Below are positions 18,649-28,499 of a DNA stretch of 64,000 nt, one piece after another. How positions within the stretch are numbered: position 1 is the first letter of the stretch; the number at the start of each line of letters is the position of its first letter. The stretch is taken from the NCBI GenBank assembly GCA_947253625.1, contig CAMYAB010000001.1:310001-374000 (forward strand). Direction: 5' to 3'. The position numbers and the translations under genes were made by a program. The notes under the pieces were generated by a model. The model did not search any database, was not told the origin of the DNA, and saw only the letters and a program-made list of their open reading frames with translations. The stretch is from an uncultured Porphyromonadaceae bacterium. GTDB lineage: Bacteria > Bacteroidota > Bacteroidia > Bacteroidales > Porphyromonadaceae.

Positions 18649-20157
18649 ATGGTACGATTTCGATCACATATCAGAGAGGGCAAAAGAGCCACCAAAAGCC
18701 TGAACTACCGTTTCGTATCTGCTGTAATAGGCATACTCTGTTTGCTCCAGGTAGCATTTTTGGCTCTGGCATTGGGTGTATCCATATATTACCACGATCA
18801 GGGACAGACACCGATTCTGGTCACGATGGGCATGATGCTACTCGCTGGCATCACATTGGTTCAGATAGGTAGGCATAGCGATGACTACCATACGGGGCGA
18901 CGGGAGAGCATGATTACGGTGACCCTCAGCTGGTTTATCGTCTCTGTCATCGGCATGCTTCCCTATTACCTTGGTGGATATGCTCAGACTCCGGCAGACG
19001 CTTTTTTTGAGACCATATCAGGATTCACCACCACAGGGGCATCCGTCCTGTCCGACATCGAGTCACTCCCCAAGAGTGTATTGCTATGGCGCTCCATCAC
19101 ACAATGGGAAGGAGGCATAGGCATCATCGTTTTCATGGTTGCACTTGTACCGATGACGGGCGAAAATGCCGGTCGAGTTTTCAATAACGAAACACCGGGA
19201 GTCACACACGAGCGATTCACTCCACGCATTGGTGTCATGGCCAAGTGGTTGATCGGAATGTATGTCGTGGGGACAGCTATGGCAACCCTACTTTTTTGGG
19301 TTGGTCCGATGAGCTTTTTTGACGCCACCTGCCATGCGCTTACCAGTATCTCTACCGGAGGGTTCAGCACTCGCAGTACTTCGATATCATGGTGGCACTC
19401 AGAGTACGTTGAGACAATTGCGATGCTATTCATGCTGATCGGAGCAATAAACTTCACGACACTATACTTTACAATCGCAAGAAAAGAGCCCAAAAGATTG
19501 GGAAAGGACAGTGAGTTTAAGTGGTTTATTGCATTGATCGCATTCTTCTCCATCACCAGTGCGATAGCTCTCTATTCCAACAATATCAGTGCTTATAGCT
19601 TTTGGGGTGCATTACGACGGAGTACCTTCCAGGTTATTAGTTTCATCACAAGTACCGGATTTGCCGTTGATGACTACAACAATTGGGGCCCATTTTTTGC
19701 GATCATTGCATTCCTAACCATGTTTATAGCCGGCTGTAGCGGCTCCACATCAGGTGGTCTAAAGGTCGCTCGTTTGGAAGTTTTGGTCAAGAGCCTTGGG
19801 GTAGAGCTGAGAAAAAGGACGCACCCAAATGCAGTTATTCCGGTACGGATTAGCGGGAAAGCACTGAGTGCCGATATTGTACAACAGGTTGCCACTTTTG
19901 CATTTGCATACACGGGGCTGATCATTGTTGGTGCCCTTGTCATATCCATAGAGGGGTATAGCTTCATGGAGTCCTTTGTCGGAGCTGTGTCATGTGTTTC
20001 AAACTCCGGGGGTAGCTTGGGGCAGATTGGACCAATGGTTGGCTTTGGGGCATTATCCGGAGCCACCAAGATTTTTCTTTCTATCCTTATGGTGATGGGC
20101 AGATTAGAGATATTCACTTTATTGACCATACTACACCCAAGTTTTTGGAAAAACTAA
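18649..20157 (+). CDS. trkH: Trk potassium uptake, membrane channel subunit
   Basis: A 502-residue polytopic membrane protein with the four pore-loop repeats of the TrkH/KtrB superfamily: TISGFTTTGASVL (about 121), LTSISTGGFSTRST (about 231), FITSTGFAVDDY (about 334) and VSCVSNSGGSLGQIGP (about 450), each with the selectivity-filter glycine. Directly follows its partner trkA; AGGAG lies before the ATG, a rare clear Shine-Dalgarno in this window. Confidence 0.95.
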   Translation: MVRFRSHIREGKRATKSLNYRFVSAVIGILCLLQVAFLALALGVSIYYHDQGQTPILVTMGMMLLAGITLVQIGRHSDDYHTGRRESMITVTLSWFIVSVIGMLPYYLGGYAQTPADAFFETISGFTTTGASVLSDIESLPKSVLLWRSITQWEGGIGIIVFMVALVPMTGENAGRVFNNETPGVTHERFTPRIGVMAKWLIGMYVVGTAMATLLFWVGPMSFFDATCHALTSISTGGFSTRSTSISWWHSEYVETIAMLFMLIGAINFTTLYFTIARKEPKRLGKDSEFKWFIALIAFFSITSAIALYSNNISAYSFWGALRRSTFQVISFITSTGFAVDDYNNWGPFFAIIAFLTMFIAGCSGSTSGGLKVARLEVLVKSLGVELRKRTHPNAVIPVRISGKALSADIVQQVATFAFAYTGLIIVGALVISIEGYSFMESFVGAVSCVSNSGGSLGQIGPMVGFGALSGATKIFLSILMVMGRLEIFTLLTILHPSFWKN

Positions 20158-20181
20158 CTTGCAAGCCAAATAACTAAAAAA

Positions 20182-20823
20182 ATGGATCTGGAAGTACAAA
20201 ACATACGGCGGGAATACAAAGTCGGCAACCTCTCTAGAAAAGACATGCCGGCAGATCCCATCGAGAAATGCCAAAGCTGGATCGAAGAAGCCATCAGGCT
20301 AAAGGTCATTGAGCCCACGGCCGTAGTTGTTGCGACATGTGGGCTTGACCTACAGCCCTCGACACGTACAGTGCTTTTGAAAGAGATACATGATGGGCGC
20401 TTCATTTTTTACTCCAATTACTCGAGTCGAAAAGGAGAGCAGATCAGAGAAAATCCAAAAGTCAGCCTCACTTTTCTCTGGCACCAATTAGAGCGTCAGA
20501 TACATATAGAAGGTGTGTGCAAGCCGGTAGCACCGGAGGTTTCTGATGCCTATTTTGCCCAGCGTTCGTACAAAAGTAGGATTGGGGCACGAGTCTCGCC
20601 ACAGAGCAAGATCATCCCCAACCGTATGTTCATCATCACCGCCTTTGCTAAAGAGGCACTCAAGTATCGGCTTGATGTTCCCAGGCCGGAAAACTGGGGA
20701 GGCTTTGAGGTCACCCCTCGACGTATTGAGTTTTGGCAGGGACGCGAAAGCAGGTTGCATGACCGCTTTCTCTACGAGCTTCAAGAAGACAAGACATGGT
20801 CATTATTTCGCATAGCACCATGA
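20182..20823 (+). CDS. pdxH: Pyridoxamine 5'-phosphate oxidase
   Basis: FMN enzyme that oxidises pyridoxine or pyridoxamine 5'-phosphate to pyridoxal 5'-phosphate. The 213 residues include STRTVLLKEIHDGRFIFYSN (FMN binding, about 54-73), SSRKGEQIRENPKVSLTFLW, and the dimerisation/active-site end RIEFWQGRESRLHDRFLYE ending in FRIAP, all typical. It overlaps the following amidase by four bases. Confidence 0.95.
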   Translation: MDLEVQNIRREYKVGNLSRKDMPADPIEKCQSWIEEAIRLKVIEPTAVVVATCGLDLQPSTRTVLLKEIHDGRFIFYSNYSSRKGEQIRENPKVSLTFLWHQLERQIHIEGVCKPVAPEVSDAYFAQRSYKSRIGARVSPQSKIIPNRMFIITAFAKEALKYRLDVPRPENWGGFEVTPRRIEFWQGRESRLHDRFLYELQEDKTWSLFRIAP

Positions 20824-21914
20824 AAAGAATTATTTCCATACTATTTTCACTCATACTACTCGTCCCAAGTGCATTTGGACGAGACAAAGATGGGCATTTC
20901 ATTGTCGTCATAGATGCCGGACACGGCGGACACGATGGTGGCGCAAAGGGTCGTACGTCCAAAGAAAAAGAGATTACCCTGGCTGTTGCACTAAAAGTTG
21001 GGGAACAACTAAAACAAAAAAGGCCCGACATCACGGTTTATTATACGCGAACCACGGATCAGTTTGTTGGACTGGACGAGCGCGCCAACTACGCCATAAA
21101 AAAGCATGCCGACCTATTTGTCTCCATTCATGCCAATGCCACAAAAAGTAGGTCTGTCAGAGGAAGCGAGACCTATGTACTAGGACTTCACCGCTCCAAG
21201 GACAACCTGGAGGTAGCCATGAAAGAAAATAGTGCCATCCTACTTGAGAAAGACTATTCGACCAAGTATGAGGACTTTGACCCACAGTCGAGCGAATCGT
21301 ACATCATATTTCAGTTTATCCAAAACAAACACCTTGATTCCAGTATTCGCCTTGCACAACTTGTGCAAGGGGGGCTGGTCAGTGCAGGAAGAGACAACCG
21401 GGGAGTAAAACAAGCCGGATTCCTAGTGCTACGAAAAGCCGCAATGCCGAGCATCCTTATTGAATTGGGATTCATCACCAACCCCGATGAAGAGAGCTAT
21501 ATGTGCTCCCAAAGTGGTCAGAACACATTGGCCAAAAACATAGCCTCCGCAATAGTCAAGTACGAGACGGACGTGGCACTCAGGAGTGGCAAGACTGCCT
21601 CGCCTACAACCACGACACCGGCACCCTCGGAAGGGAAAAAGCCGGAAGCAAGCACTCCGACAGAGAGTACGATCACCTACCGCATACAGGTCATAGCTGA
21701 TACACGGCGCCTACCATCCGGCTCCAAGATTTACCGAGACTATGCGGGTCAGGTGAAGTGGTACAAGGAGGGTAAGTACTACAAATACACCATCTATGAT
21801 ACCCCGGACCTCCAAGAAGCCAAGAAGTACCAGATTGAGCTCCGAAAAAAATTCAAGGATTGCTTCATTGTTGGATTTGACTCCACCGGAAACAAAGTCG
21901 GAAGTTATTACTAA
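20820..21914 (+). CDS. N-acetylmuramoyl-L-alanine amidase (Amidase_3) with SPOR-like C-terminus
   Basis: Secreted peptidoglycan amidase that cuts between MurNAc and L-alanine. Start ATG 20820 overlaps the pdxH stop and gives a signal peptide (MKRIISILFSLILLVPSAFG). The catalytic domain (about 29-260) has VIDAGHGGHDGGAKG, SIHANA and the glutamate in LIELGFITNPDEE. A Thr/Pro/Ser linker (about 262-290) leads to a roughly 70-residue C-terminal domain (TYRIQVIADTRRLPSGS...), probably SPOR-like and septum-targeting. 364 residues. Confidence 0.9.
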   Translation: MKRIISILFSLILLVPSAFGRDKDGHFIVVIDAGHGGHDGGAKGRTSKEKEITLAVALKVGEQLKQKRPDITVYYTRTTDQFVGLDERANYAIKKHADLFVSIHANATKSRSVRGSETYVLGLHRSKDNLEVAMKENSAILLEKDYSTKYEDFDPQSSESYIIFQFIQNKHLDSSIRLAQLVQGGLVSAGRDNRGVKQAGFLVLRKAAMPSILIELGFITNPDEESYMCSQSGQNTLAKNIASAIVKYETDVALRSGKTASPTTTTPAPSEGKKPEASTPTESTITYRIQVIADTRRLPSGSKIYRDYAGQVKWYKEGKYYKYTIYDTPDLQEAKKYQIELRKKFKDCFIVGFDSTGNKVGSYY

Positions 21915-21937
21915 AAAGACGCCACAGAGGACACCCT

Positions 21938-22828
21938 ATGAAACCCAAAAACAGCAATAGCTCCCAAGTGTTCAAAATCGGGCTTGTGACCATCATCACG
22001 GCCGGACTCTTTTTCTTCGGTATCAATTATCTCAAAGGGAAAAACATCTTTAGTCGCTCCCATACGTACTATGTCACCCTCAACGATACCAATGGGCTCG
22101 GCAGATCATCATCAGTCACCCTCAACGGATACAGAGTCGGGCATGTCAGCGATATTCAATTCGACTACTCCGGCATGTCCAAATCTATTGCCACGCTGTC
22201 ACTAGACCGAAATCTGAAACTTCCGATCGACACCTCTGCAGAAGTGTACGTCAATCCTTTTGGAGGGGCACAGCTCAAACTAAAGGTAGGGAACTCCCAG
22301 TCCATGCTACAGTCAGGAGACACCATCCAGTCTCTCAACACCATCGGACTCCTCTCTAGGCTGGAAAGCGAAATCGTCCCCAACATCTCCGTGATGATTG
22401 CCAATATGGACACACTCATCTCCAAGCTAAATACTATAGTATCGGACCCTACCATCCCGGAGACACTCACAGAAATCAATACCTCGGCCCAAAATATTCG
22501 ACAAGCATCGCACCAGCTCAACAACCTCATGCGACACAAGCTACCGACAATTGTTGACAACATAGATGCTACCACACAATCGCTACACAATGTGGCGGGC
22601 GCCATACAAGCATCTGATATTGAGGGTACAATACAAGACTTCAAGCTTGTCGTCACCAACCTCCAAAAAGCCACAGCCGAACTAGATCAAACCAATGGGA
22701 CACTGGGGCGACTACTCAATGACTCTACCATGTATTTCCAACTACAGCGGACTATCGAGTCTGCAGATAGCTTAATGACAGACATCAAGAAAAATCCAAA
22801 ACGATACGTCAAGATTTCTATTTTTTAA
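21938..22828 (+). CDS. mlaD: MlaD/MCE-family lipid-transport protein
   Basis: Periplasmic substrate-binding component of an Mla-type phospholipid ABC transporter. The 296-residue protein has one N-terminal transmembrane anchor (FKIGLVTIITAGLFFFGINYL, about 12-32), the MCE domain (YYVTLNDTNGLGRSSSVTLNG onward, about 44-115), then a long helical segment. The ATPase and permease partners are not adjacent. It lies 23 bases after the amidase, in an envelope-related stretch. Confidence 0.88.
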   Translation: MKPKNSNSSQVFKIGLVTIITAGLFFFGINYLKGKNIFSRSHTYYVTLNDTNGLGRSSSVTLNGYRVGHVSDIQFDYSGMSKSIATLSLDRNLKLPIDTSAEVYVNPFGGAQLKLKVGNSQSMLQSGDTIQSLNTIGLLSRLESEIVPNISVMIANMDTLISKLNTIVSDPTIPETLTEINTSAQNIRQASHQLNNLMRHKLPTIVDNIDATTQSLHNVAGAIQASDIEGTIQDFKLVVTNLQKATAELDQTNGTLGRLLNDSTMYFQLQRTIESADSLMTDIKKNPKRYVKISIF

Positions 22829-22861
22829 GATCGGTTTACCATCCACAAAACATCAAAAAAA

Positions 22862-23812
22862 ATGAAAAATATCCTCATCATCGGTTCTACCGGACAAATC
22901 GGTACAGAGCTCACCATGCACCTACGAAATCTCTACGACGGAAATGTAGTGGCCGGCTACATCCCGGCAGCTCCGCCCAAAAAAGAACTTCTCGAGAGTG
23001 GTCCTGCCGAAGTCGTGGACATCACAAACGCCCAACAGATCGCTGATACCGTAGAAAAGTATGAGATTGACACCATCTACAACCTAGCCGCACTACTCTC
23101 TGCAGTAGCAGAGGCAAAGCCTCAGCTGGCATGGCACATCGGACTGGGTGGCCTATTCAATGTACTAGAGGTGGCTCGGGAAAAAGGGTGTGCGGTATTT
23201 ACCCCCAGCTCTATAGGAGCTTTTGGTCCGGGAACTCCCAAGGACAAGACACCACAAGACACCATACAGCGTCCACAGACTATGTACGGTGTCACCAAAG
23301 TCTCGGGAGAGCTACTCGGCGACTACTATCACAAACGTTTTGGCGTGGACACAAGGTCGGTACGATTTCCTGGGCTAATATCCAACGTCGCACTACCCGG
23401 AGGAGGAACAACCGACTATGCCGTAGACATCTACTACAAAGCAATCCAAGAGGGTAGTTTTGTCTGCCCCATCAAGGCCGGCACCTATATGGATATGATG
23501 TACATGCCCGATGCACTCCATGCGATGGTCCAATTGATGGAGGCAGATCCGACTAGACTAAAACACCGGAACTCATTCAATATCGCCTCCATGAGTTTTG
23601 AGCCGGACATGATCTACGCTGCCATCAAGAAGGAGATGCCAAGCTTTACAATGACCTATGAGATTGATGACTTGAGACAACAAATTGCGGACTCATGGCC
23701 CAATTCTCTAGACGACAGTTGCGCCCGTGCTGAGTGGGACTGGAAGCCAACATACGACCTAGACAGCATGACGCGCGACATGCTTGCCAAACTCTCCAAA
23801 AGACTAAAGTAA
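22862..23812 (+). CDS. tdh: SDR-type L-threonine 3-dehydrogenase (NAD-dependent epimerase/dehydratase fold)
   Basis: Likely oxidises L-threonine to 2-amino-3-ketobutyrate. The 316-residue extended SDR has the NAD motif GSTGQIG near 8-14 and active-site YGVTK near 143. The sequence LSAVAEAKPQLAWHIGLGGL and the motif NVALPGGGTTDYAVDIYYKA are features I associate with the Flavobacterium-type threonine dehydrogenases, not sugar epimerases. The usual partner Kbl is not in the window. A strong hairpin terminator follows, so this is probably the last gene of the dxs run. Confidence 0.85.
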   Translation: MKNILIIGSTGQIGTELTMHLRNLYDGNVVAGYIPAAPPKKELLESGPAEVVDITNAQQIADTVEKYEIDTIYNLAALLSAVAEAKPQLAWHIGLGGLFNVLEVAREKGCAVFTPSSIGAFGPGTPKDKTPQDTIQRPQTMYGVTKVSGELLGDYYHKRFGVDTRSVRFPGLISNVALPGGGTTDYAVDIYYKAIQEGSFVCPIKAGTYMDMMYMPDALHAMVQLMEADPTRLKHRNSFNIASMSFEPDMIYAAIKKEMPSFTMTYEIDDLRQQIADSWPNSLDDSCARAEWDWKPTYDLDSMTRDMLAKLSKRLK

Positions 23813-23846
23813 ATAACTGATACTTGCCTAAGAGTTCAATAACACC

Positions 23847-23886
23847 GGAGGGGGTGTGTCAAAATTACCTTTGACACACCCCCTCC
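23847..23886 (+). terminator. Hairpin terminator after tdh
   Basis: A perfect 17-base stem (GGAGGGGGTGTGTCAAA at 23847-23863, complement at 23870-23886) with 6-base loop; a T-rich stretch follows a few bases later. Arm sequence nearly matches the hairpins at 38609, 42915 and 48345. Confidence 0.8.
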
Positions 23887-23949
23887 ACTTATGTTTTTCT
23901 GCACCAAAATCTGCTCGGCTTTTTGTTTTCAAAAAAGGCTCATTTTTTT

Positions 23950-24031
23950 CTTCTGTCCGTCTAAGCGATTGCTTCTATCCGTGAAAACTTTTGCTTCTAT
24001 CCGTGAAAGCAAATGCTTCTATCCGTGAAAC
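23950..24031 (-). repeat. 22-bp tandem array C (four units)
   Basis: Plus-strand CTTCTRTCCG units start at 23950, 23972, 23994 and 24016. The first is the diverged edge (CTTCTGTCCGTCTAAGC). Linkers on the minus strand are ATTTGC, AAAAGT and AATCGC. It lies in the tdh-CPBP gap, which also holds a terminator upstream, and downstream a hairpin with AAAGGAGC/GCTCCTTT arms (24070-24105) followed by T residues. Confidence 0.92.
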
Positions 24032-24189
24032 TCAAAGTCCTCTGCAAACACCTGATTATCAGCACCTCCAAAGGAGCCTTTTTATTTTCCCCAAAAAGCT
24101 CCTTTTTTCCGTATTTTACCCATTTTCTTGAGAACTCCAATGGAAAACAGTCAGCCGAATTAGGTGGGGTAAAAGACCCTTTTTTTCAT

Positions 24190-24197
24190 TATATTTG
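24190..24197 (+). promoter_or_regulatory. Promoter of the CPBP-fucosidase-nfo-ispE-S9 operon, -7 box
   Basis: TATATTTG fits TAnnTTTG, 22 bases before ATG 24219. It covers an in-frame TTG at 24195, so ATG 24219 is the better start. Confidence 0.6.
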
Positions 24198-24218
24198 CGT
24201 AAATTGCTTCTATTAAAT

Positions 24219-25076
24219 ATGGGGAAGATTTCAAAAAGCTACAATACGGACTCGCCCGTCACTCTCGGACAAATGGTACTCCTGGTAGGGGTCGTGTGTC
24301 TGATGACTTGGGTGTCGGGGACACTCGTTGGCCCTATTTTGGATCTAACGATATATGACCCGGTCAGGCGTATACAGATCGCACAGATCCTCACAGGCCT
24401 TTTGGTCTTCATGGTACCACCAATGGTAATCGTTGCCTACCAAAAAGTTCAGCGACAAAAGCCGTTCATACACCTTGTCCAACCAAGCATTACCCTATCA
24501 GACCTAGGGCTCACCCTCCTCCTAGTGCTCCTGGCACAGCCTGTCTGTGTTTTTTTCACATGGGTCATGGGGCTACTCCCCGCTCCCGCTATGTTGCAGG
24601 CACTTGAGACCGACATAGCCGCCACCACAAAACTTCTCATCACCTCACGAGGCTCGCTTGACATCGCACTAGCCTTATTGGCAATTTGCGTTATTGCCCC
24701 AGTTGCCGAAGAGTACTTTTTCAGAGGAGCCATTCAGGGCTGGATGCTGGCCAAGAGCAAGTCAATCCACTTGAGTGTTGGTCTGGTAGCAGTCCTATTT
24801 GGGGTAATTCATCTAGAGTGGAGTGGGGTGCTTCCCCGTATCTTTTTGGGGCTGATTCTTGGGTACACTGCAGTCTACAGAGGGATACCAACAGCTATCT
24901 GTATCCACGTTGCCAACAATCTCATCGTCTATCTAGCATTGCTGAGTGGATGGACAACCCTACAACACCCGGACTTTTCCCCCATCGAAATCATCCTATA
25001 CAGCATCGCCTCTGTCGCATGCATTTGGATCACCATTAGAATATTCAACCGTCTAAAAAACCAAACAGACCTATGA
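24219..25076 (+). CDS. CPBP-family intramembrane metalloprotease
   Basis: A 285-residue protein with six to eight predicted membrane segments and the three CPBP (Abi/CAAX protease-like) motifs in order: EEYFFRGAIQGW (EExxxR, about 165), FGVIHLEW (FxxxH, about 193) and HVANNLIV (HxxxN, about 229). Family members cleave within or near the membrane; bacterial substrates are mostly unknown. First gene of an operon in which each next gene starts inside the previous stop codon. Confidence 0.88.
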   Translation: MGKISKSYNTDSPVTLGQMVLLVGVVCLMTWVSGTLVGPILDLTIYDPVRRIQIAQILTGLLVFMVPPMVIVAYQKVQRQKPFIHLVQPSITLSDLGLTLLLVLLAQPVCVFFTWVMGLLPAPAMLQALETDIAATTKLLITSRGSLDIALALLAICVIAPVAEEYFFRGAIQGWMLAKSKSIHLSVGLVAVLFGVIHLEWSGVLPRIFLGLILGYTAVYRGIPTAICIHVANNLIVYLALLSGWTTLQHPDFSPIEIILYSIASVACIWITIRIFNRLKNQTDL

Positions 25077-26863
25077 AAATGAACGTATTAAAGAACGCAT
25101 TAGCCATCCTTCTGTTTAGCGGAGGGCTCATGGCCTGCTCGTCCGGTAAAAAAGTGACCTACTATGAGCAACACCTTACTTTTCCAGAAGGAGCCACGCT
25201 TGATCAAAAGCTCGATATGGCCTCTCGCCTCATTCCTTCGCCCCAACAACTGCAGTGGCAACAGCTCGAATTGACAGCGTTCATCCATTTTGGAGTCAAT
25301 ACATTCACTAATCGAGAATGGGGCGATGGGACAGAGGACCCAAATGTCTTTAACCCCGTCAACCTAGACACAGACCAATGGGTCAGCACCCTCAAGGATG
25401 CCGGATTCAAGATGATCATACTCACAGCTAAGCACCACGACGGTTTTTGTCTCTGGCCCACAGCCACAACCTCCCACTCCGTAGCCTCATCCGCATGGAG
25501 AGAGGGCAAAGGAGATGTGGTGGCGGATCTGGCACAGTCTTGCAAAAAATATGGCATGAAGCTAGGCTTGTACCTATCTCCATGGGATAGGAATCACCCC
25601 ACATATGGCTCCGGTGAAGCATACAACAAAGTATACGTCCAGCAATTGACAGAACTCCTAACCAACTATGGAAAAGTGGACGAAGTGTGGTTTGATGGAG
25701 CAAACGGCGAAGGCCCCAATGGCAAAAAGCAAGAGTACGACTGGGATGCAGTCCTGAGTACCATTCGTCGTCTCCAGCCGAATGCCGTCACTGCCATCAT
25801 GGGTACCGAGGTGCGCTGGGTAGGCAACGAGAGTGGACTAGGTCGTGCGACCGAGTGGAGCTCAACGATCCTTCCACCAAGCGCTCTCAAACGCTCCCAA
25901 GAGATCGAAAAGCGAATGGGGATCAACGCACAAACCAAAGACCTAGGCAGTAGAAAGATGGTCGAACAAGCTCAGGAAATGTTTTGGTACCCTAGTGAGG
26001 TGGATGTATCCATACGTCCGGGATGGTTTTTCCACGAAAACGAAAACCCCAAGAGCGTAGAGCACTTAGTGGACATTTACTTCCAGTCGGTAGGGATGAA
26101 CTCTAGCCTGCTGCTCAATATTCCACCCGATCGCAATGGACTGCTAGATGCCAAAGATGTGGCTCAAATAAAAGCTTTTGGGAAGTATGTAAAAGCATTC
26201 AACGAGAGCAGAGTATCGGTAGACGAAGGATGGGCAAAGGTTGCCGACCAAATGGCTACAATCAACTTGGGCGCATCCCAACCCTTTGATGCCATCATGT
26301 TGCAAGAAGACATCACAAAGGGCCAAAGAGTAGAGAACTTTGTTGTAGAAGCATATGCAAACGGTGCCTGGGAAAAAGTAGCAGAGGGAACAACAATAGG
26401 CTACAAAAGAATCCTCCTCACCGACTCACCAATCCAAGCCGAAAAGCTAAGAGTAACCCTCACAAGCGTACGAGGTCCTGTCACAGAGCTAATGCTTGAG
26501 GCTTACAAGCGCCCCACCCTGGGAAGCTCCTCGGATGCTGAGACTGTGAATGTGCTGAAGCCGGAAGAAGACTGGCAACTGTGCAAAGGGCAAGACGGAT
26601 TCACGAAGACAATCCTTACGAAAGACGCTGATGGATTCTGCTTTTTCCCAAACAGCGAAAACACAATCACCAACTACGAACTGGTTCAAGACGGGCACAC
26701 TCTGGTCTCTGGAGAGTTTGGTAACATCAAGAACAACCCCATCCCCCAATACATTCCTTTCCAAAAGAAAGTGTCTGGTGAGGTCCTTCTCCGATTCACA
26801 AACAACAGTGGCACAACCGTCATGCCCGAACAAGGCCAAATAGGCTTCTATACCAACAAATGA
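25073..26863 (+). CDS. Alpha-L-fucosidase, GH29, lipoprotein
   Basis: A 596-residue surface or periplasmic lipoprotein (lipobox LMAC, Cys near 22) probably releasing fucose from host glycans. The N-terminal catalytic barrel has AFIHFGVNTFTNREWGDG (about 72), ILTAKHHDGFCLWP (about 116), KLGLYLSPWDRNHPTYG and VDEVWFDGANGEG, whose aspartate near 207 is the expected nucleophile. The C-terminal part (about 370-590) looks like beta-sandwich domains of F5/8 type C or related kind. Start ATG 25073 overlaps the CPBP stop. Fucosidase in an operon with nfo and ispE has no obvious functional link. Confidence 0.88.
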   Translation: MKMNVLKNALAILLFSGGLMACSSGKKVTYYEQHLTFPEGATLDQKLDMASRLIPSPQQLQWQQLELTAFIHFGVNTFTNREWGDGTEDPNVFNPVNLDTDQWVSTLKDAGFKMIILTAKHHDGFCLWPTATTSHSVASSAWREGKGDVVADLAQSCKKYGMKLGLYLSPWDRNHPTYGSGEAYNKVYVQQLTELLTNYGKVDEVWFDGANGEGPNGKKQEYDWDAVLSTIRRLQPNAVTAIMGTEVRWVGNESGLGRATEWSSTILPPSALKRSQEIEKRMGINAQTKDLGSRKMVEQAQEMFWYPSEVDVSIRPGWFFHENENPKSVEHLVDIYFQSVGMNSSLLLNIPPDRNGLLDAKDVAQIKAFGKYVKAFNESRVSVDEGWAKVADQMATINLGASQPFDAIMLQEDITKGQRVENFVVEAYANGAWEKVAEGTTIGYKRILLTDSPIQAEKLRVTLTSVRGPVTELMLEAYKRPTLGSSSDAETVNVLKPEEDWQLCKGQDGFTKTILTKDADGFCFFPNSENTITNYELVQDGHTLVSGEFGNIKNNPIPQYIPFQKKVSGEVLLRFTNNSGTTVMPEQGQIGFYTNK

Positions 26864-27714
26864 GAAAAAAATACATCGGGGCACACGTATCAGCCTCCGG
26901 AGGAGTGCAGAATGCACCAATCAATGCCGAAAAAATTGGAGCCAATGCCTTTGCACTATTTACTCGGAATCAGCGGCAGTGGTTTCCCAAGCCTCTTGAG
27001 GACAAGGACATTGAAGAGTTTCAAGAAAACATCCAAAAGCTGGGGTTTTCACCGGAGTACATACTCCCTCACGACAGCTACTTGATCAACCTAGGATCAC
27101 CGGACCCGGAAATGACGAAAAAAAGTCGCCACGCATTCAACGATGAGATGAAGCGTTGCGAACTTCTGGGTCTCAAGCTGCTGAACCTCCACCCCGGTAG
27201 TCACCTCAACAAAATATCCGAGCAAGACTGTCTTGCTCGGATAGCTGAGGGGATAAACATTGCCCTCGAACGTACAAAAGGTGTGGTTGCGGTACTTGAA
27301 AACACCGCCGGGCAGGGGACAAACCTTGGATACCGCTTCGAACACCTGGCAGAGATCATAGACCAAGTGGATGACAAAAGTCGGATTGGCGTCTGCATTG
27401 ACACCGCACACGCCTTTGCGGCAGGCTATGACATCAGCACAGCCGAGGGATATCGTAGGACAATGGAGGAGCTTGATGAGATCATTGGGCTTGAGTATCT
27501 ACGAGGCATACACCTCAATGACTCCAAGAAGGAACTTGGAAGCAAGGTGGATAGGCATGCTTCTCTTGGAGAAGGGTACATTGGAATGACGCTTTTTGAG
27601 ACTCTGGTCAATGACAAGCGGACAGACCACATACCCATCATACTGGAGACACCTGATCCGGATCGCTGGCCCGAAGAGATAGCAATGCTACGAAGTTTTG
27701 TCAAAGACGCATGA
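26860..27714 (+). CDS. nfo: Endonuclease IV (AP endonuclease)
   Basis: Zinc-dependent AP endonuclease for base excision repair. The 284-residue protein shows GAHVSASGGVQNAP, LNLHPGSH (metal His), VLENTAGQGTNLG (metal Glu), GVCIDTAHAFAAGYD, the run HLNDSKKELGSKVDRHASLG and ILETPD, covering the three-zinc site. ATG overlaps the fucosidase stop by four bases and ispE overlaps its own stop. Confidence 0.96.
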   Translation: MRKKYIGAHVSASGGVQNAPINAEKIGANAFALFTRNQRQWFPKPLEDKDIEEFQENIQKLGFSPEYILPHDSYLINLGSPDPEMTKKSRHAFNDEMKRCELLGLKLLNLHPGSHLNKISEQDCLARIAEGINIALERTKGVVAVLENTAGQGTNLGYRFEHLAEIIDQVDDKSRIGVCIDTAHAFAAGYDISTAEGYRRTMEELDEIIGLEYLRGIHLNDSKKELGSKVDRHASLGEGYIGMTLFETLVNDKRTDHIPIILETPDPDRWPEEIAMLRSFVKDA

Positions 27715-28499
27715 TCACTTTTCCACCCGCTAAGATCAACATAGGTCTGAGGGTCACCGGCAAACGTCCCGACGGATACCATGACCTTCAGACCTTATTT
27801 GTGAAAATTCCACTATATGATGCCCTTGAGATCATCCCCTCTGAGCAAGAAATGCAGTGGGACGGCACGGCACAGATACCGGAAGATAACCTTGTCATCA
27901 AGGCCTACCGAGCTGTACAACGTTACTTTCCATCCTTGCCGGCTATCACTGTTTTCCTGCGCAAACGGATCCCAATGGGCTCCGGACTGGGAGGTGGCTC
28001 CTCCGATGCCACTGCTACAATAAAGATGCTGAATAGTCTCTTTGAGCTTGGCATGGATGATAGGACTATGCACACTCTAGCAAGCAGTATTGGTGCCGAT
28101 TGTCCTTTTTTTCTCAAAGACAGTCCACACATTGGGGAAGGTATTGGAGAAATCTTGGAGCCCTTTCCATTGGATCTGACAGGCTACTATTTGACACTTG
28201 TTTTTCCCGGCCTTCATATCTCCACACGAGAGGCATATGCCGGAGTCATCATAGCACAGCCCGATGAGGACCTACGGGTTTCACTCCGCCGACCGATATC
28301 CGAGTGGAAGGCGTGGATCCACAATGATTTTGAAAAAAGCCTCTTTTCCACCTATCCCGTCCTCGCAGAAATCAAAGAAACACTCTATGAGGCAGGAGCA
28401 CTCTTTGCTTCCCTCAGCGGATCCGGATCCGCAATGTATGGGATTAGCCGAACACCATTGGACATTCACAACGAAAAAACCAAGACCATCAGACTATGA
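27711..28499 (+). CDS. ispE: 4-diphosphocytidyl-2-C-methyl-D-erythritol kinase
   Basis: GHMP-family kinase of the non-mevalonate pathway. The 262-residue protein starts ITFPPAKINIGLRVTGKRPDGYHDL, has the ATP motif PMGSGLGGGSSDAT near 86-99, GADCPFFL and the C-terminal SLSGSGSAMYG. It works in the same pathway as dxs at 15.4 kb but lies in a different operon. Confidence 0.95.
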   Translation: MITFPPAKINIGLRVTGKRPDGYHDLQTLFVKIPLYDALEIIPSEQEMQWDGTAQIPEDNLVIKAYRAVQRYFPSLPAITVFLRKRIPMGSGLGGGSSDATATIKMLNSLFELGMDDRTMHTLASSIGADCPFFLKDSPHIGEGIGEILEPFPLDLTGYYLTLVFPGLHISTREAYAGVIIAQPDEDLRVSLRRPISEWKAWIHNDFEKSLFSTYPVLAEIKETLYEAGALFASLSGSGSAMYGISRTPLDIHNEKTKTIRL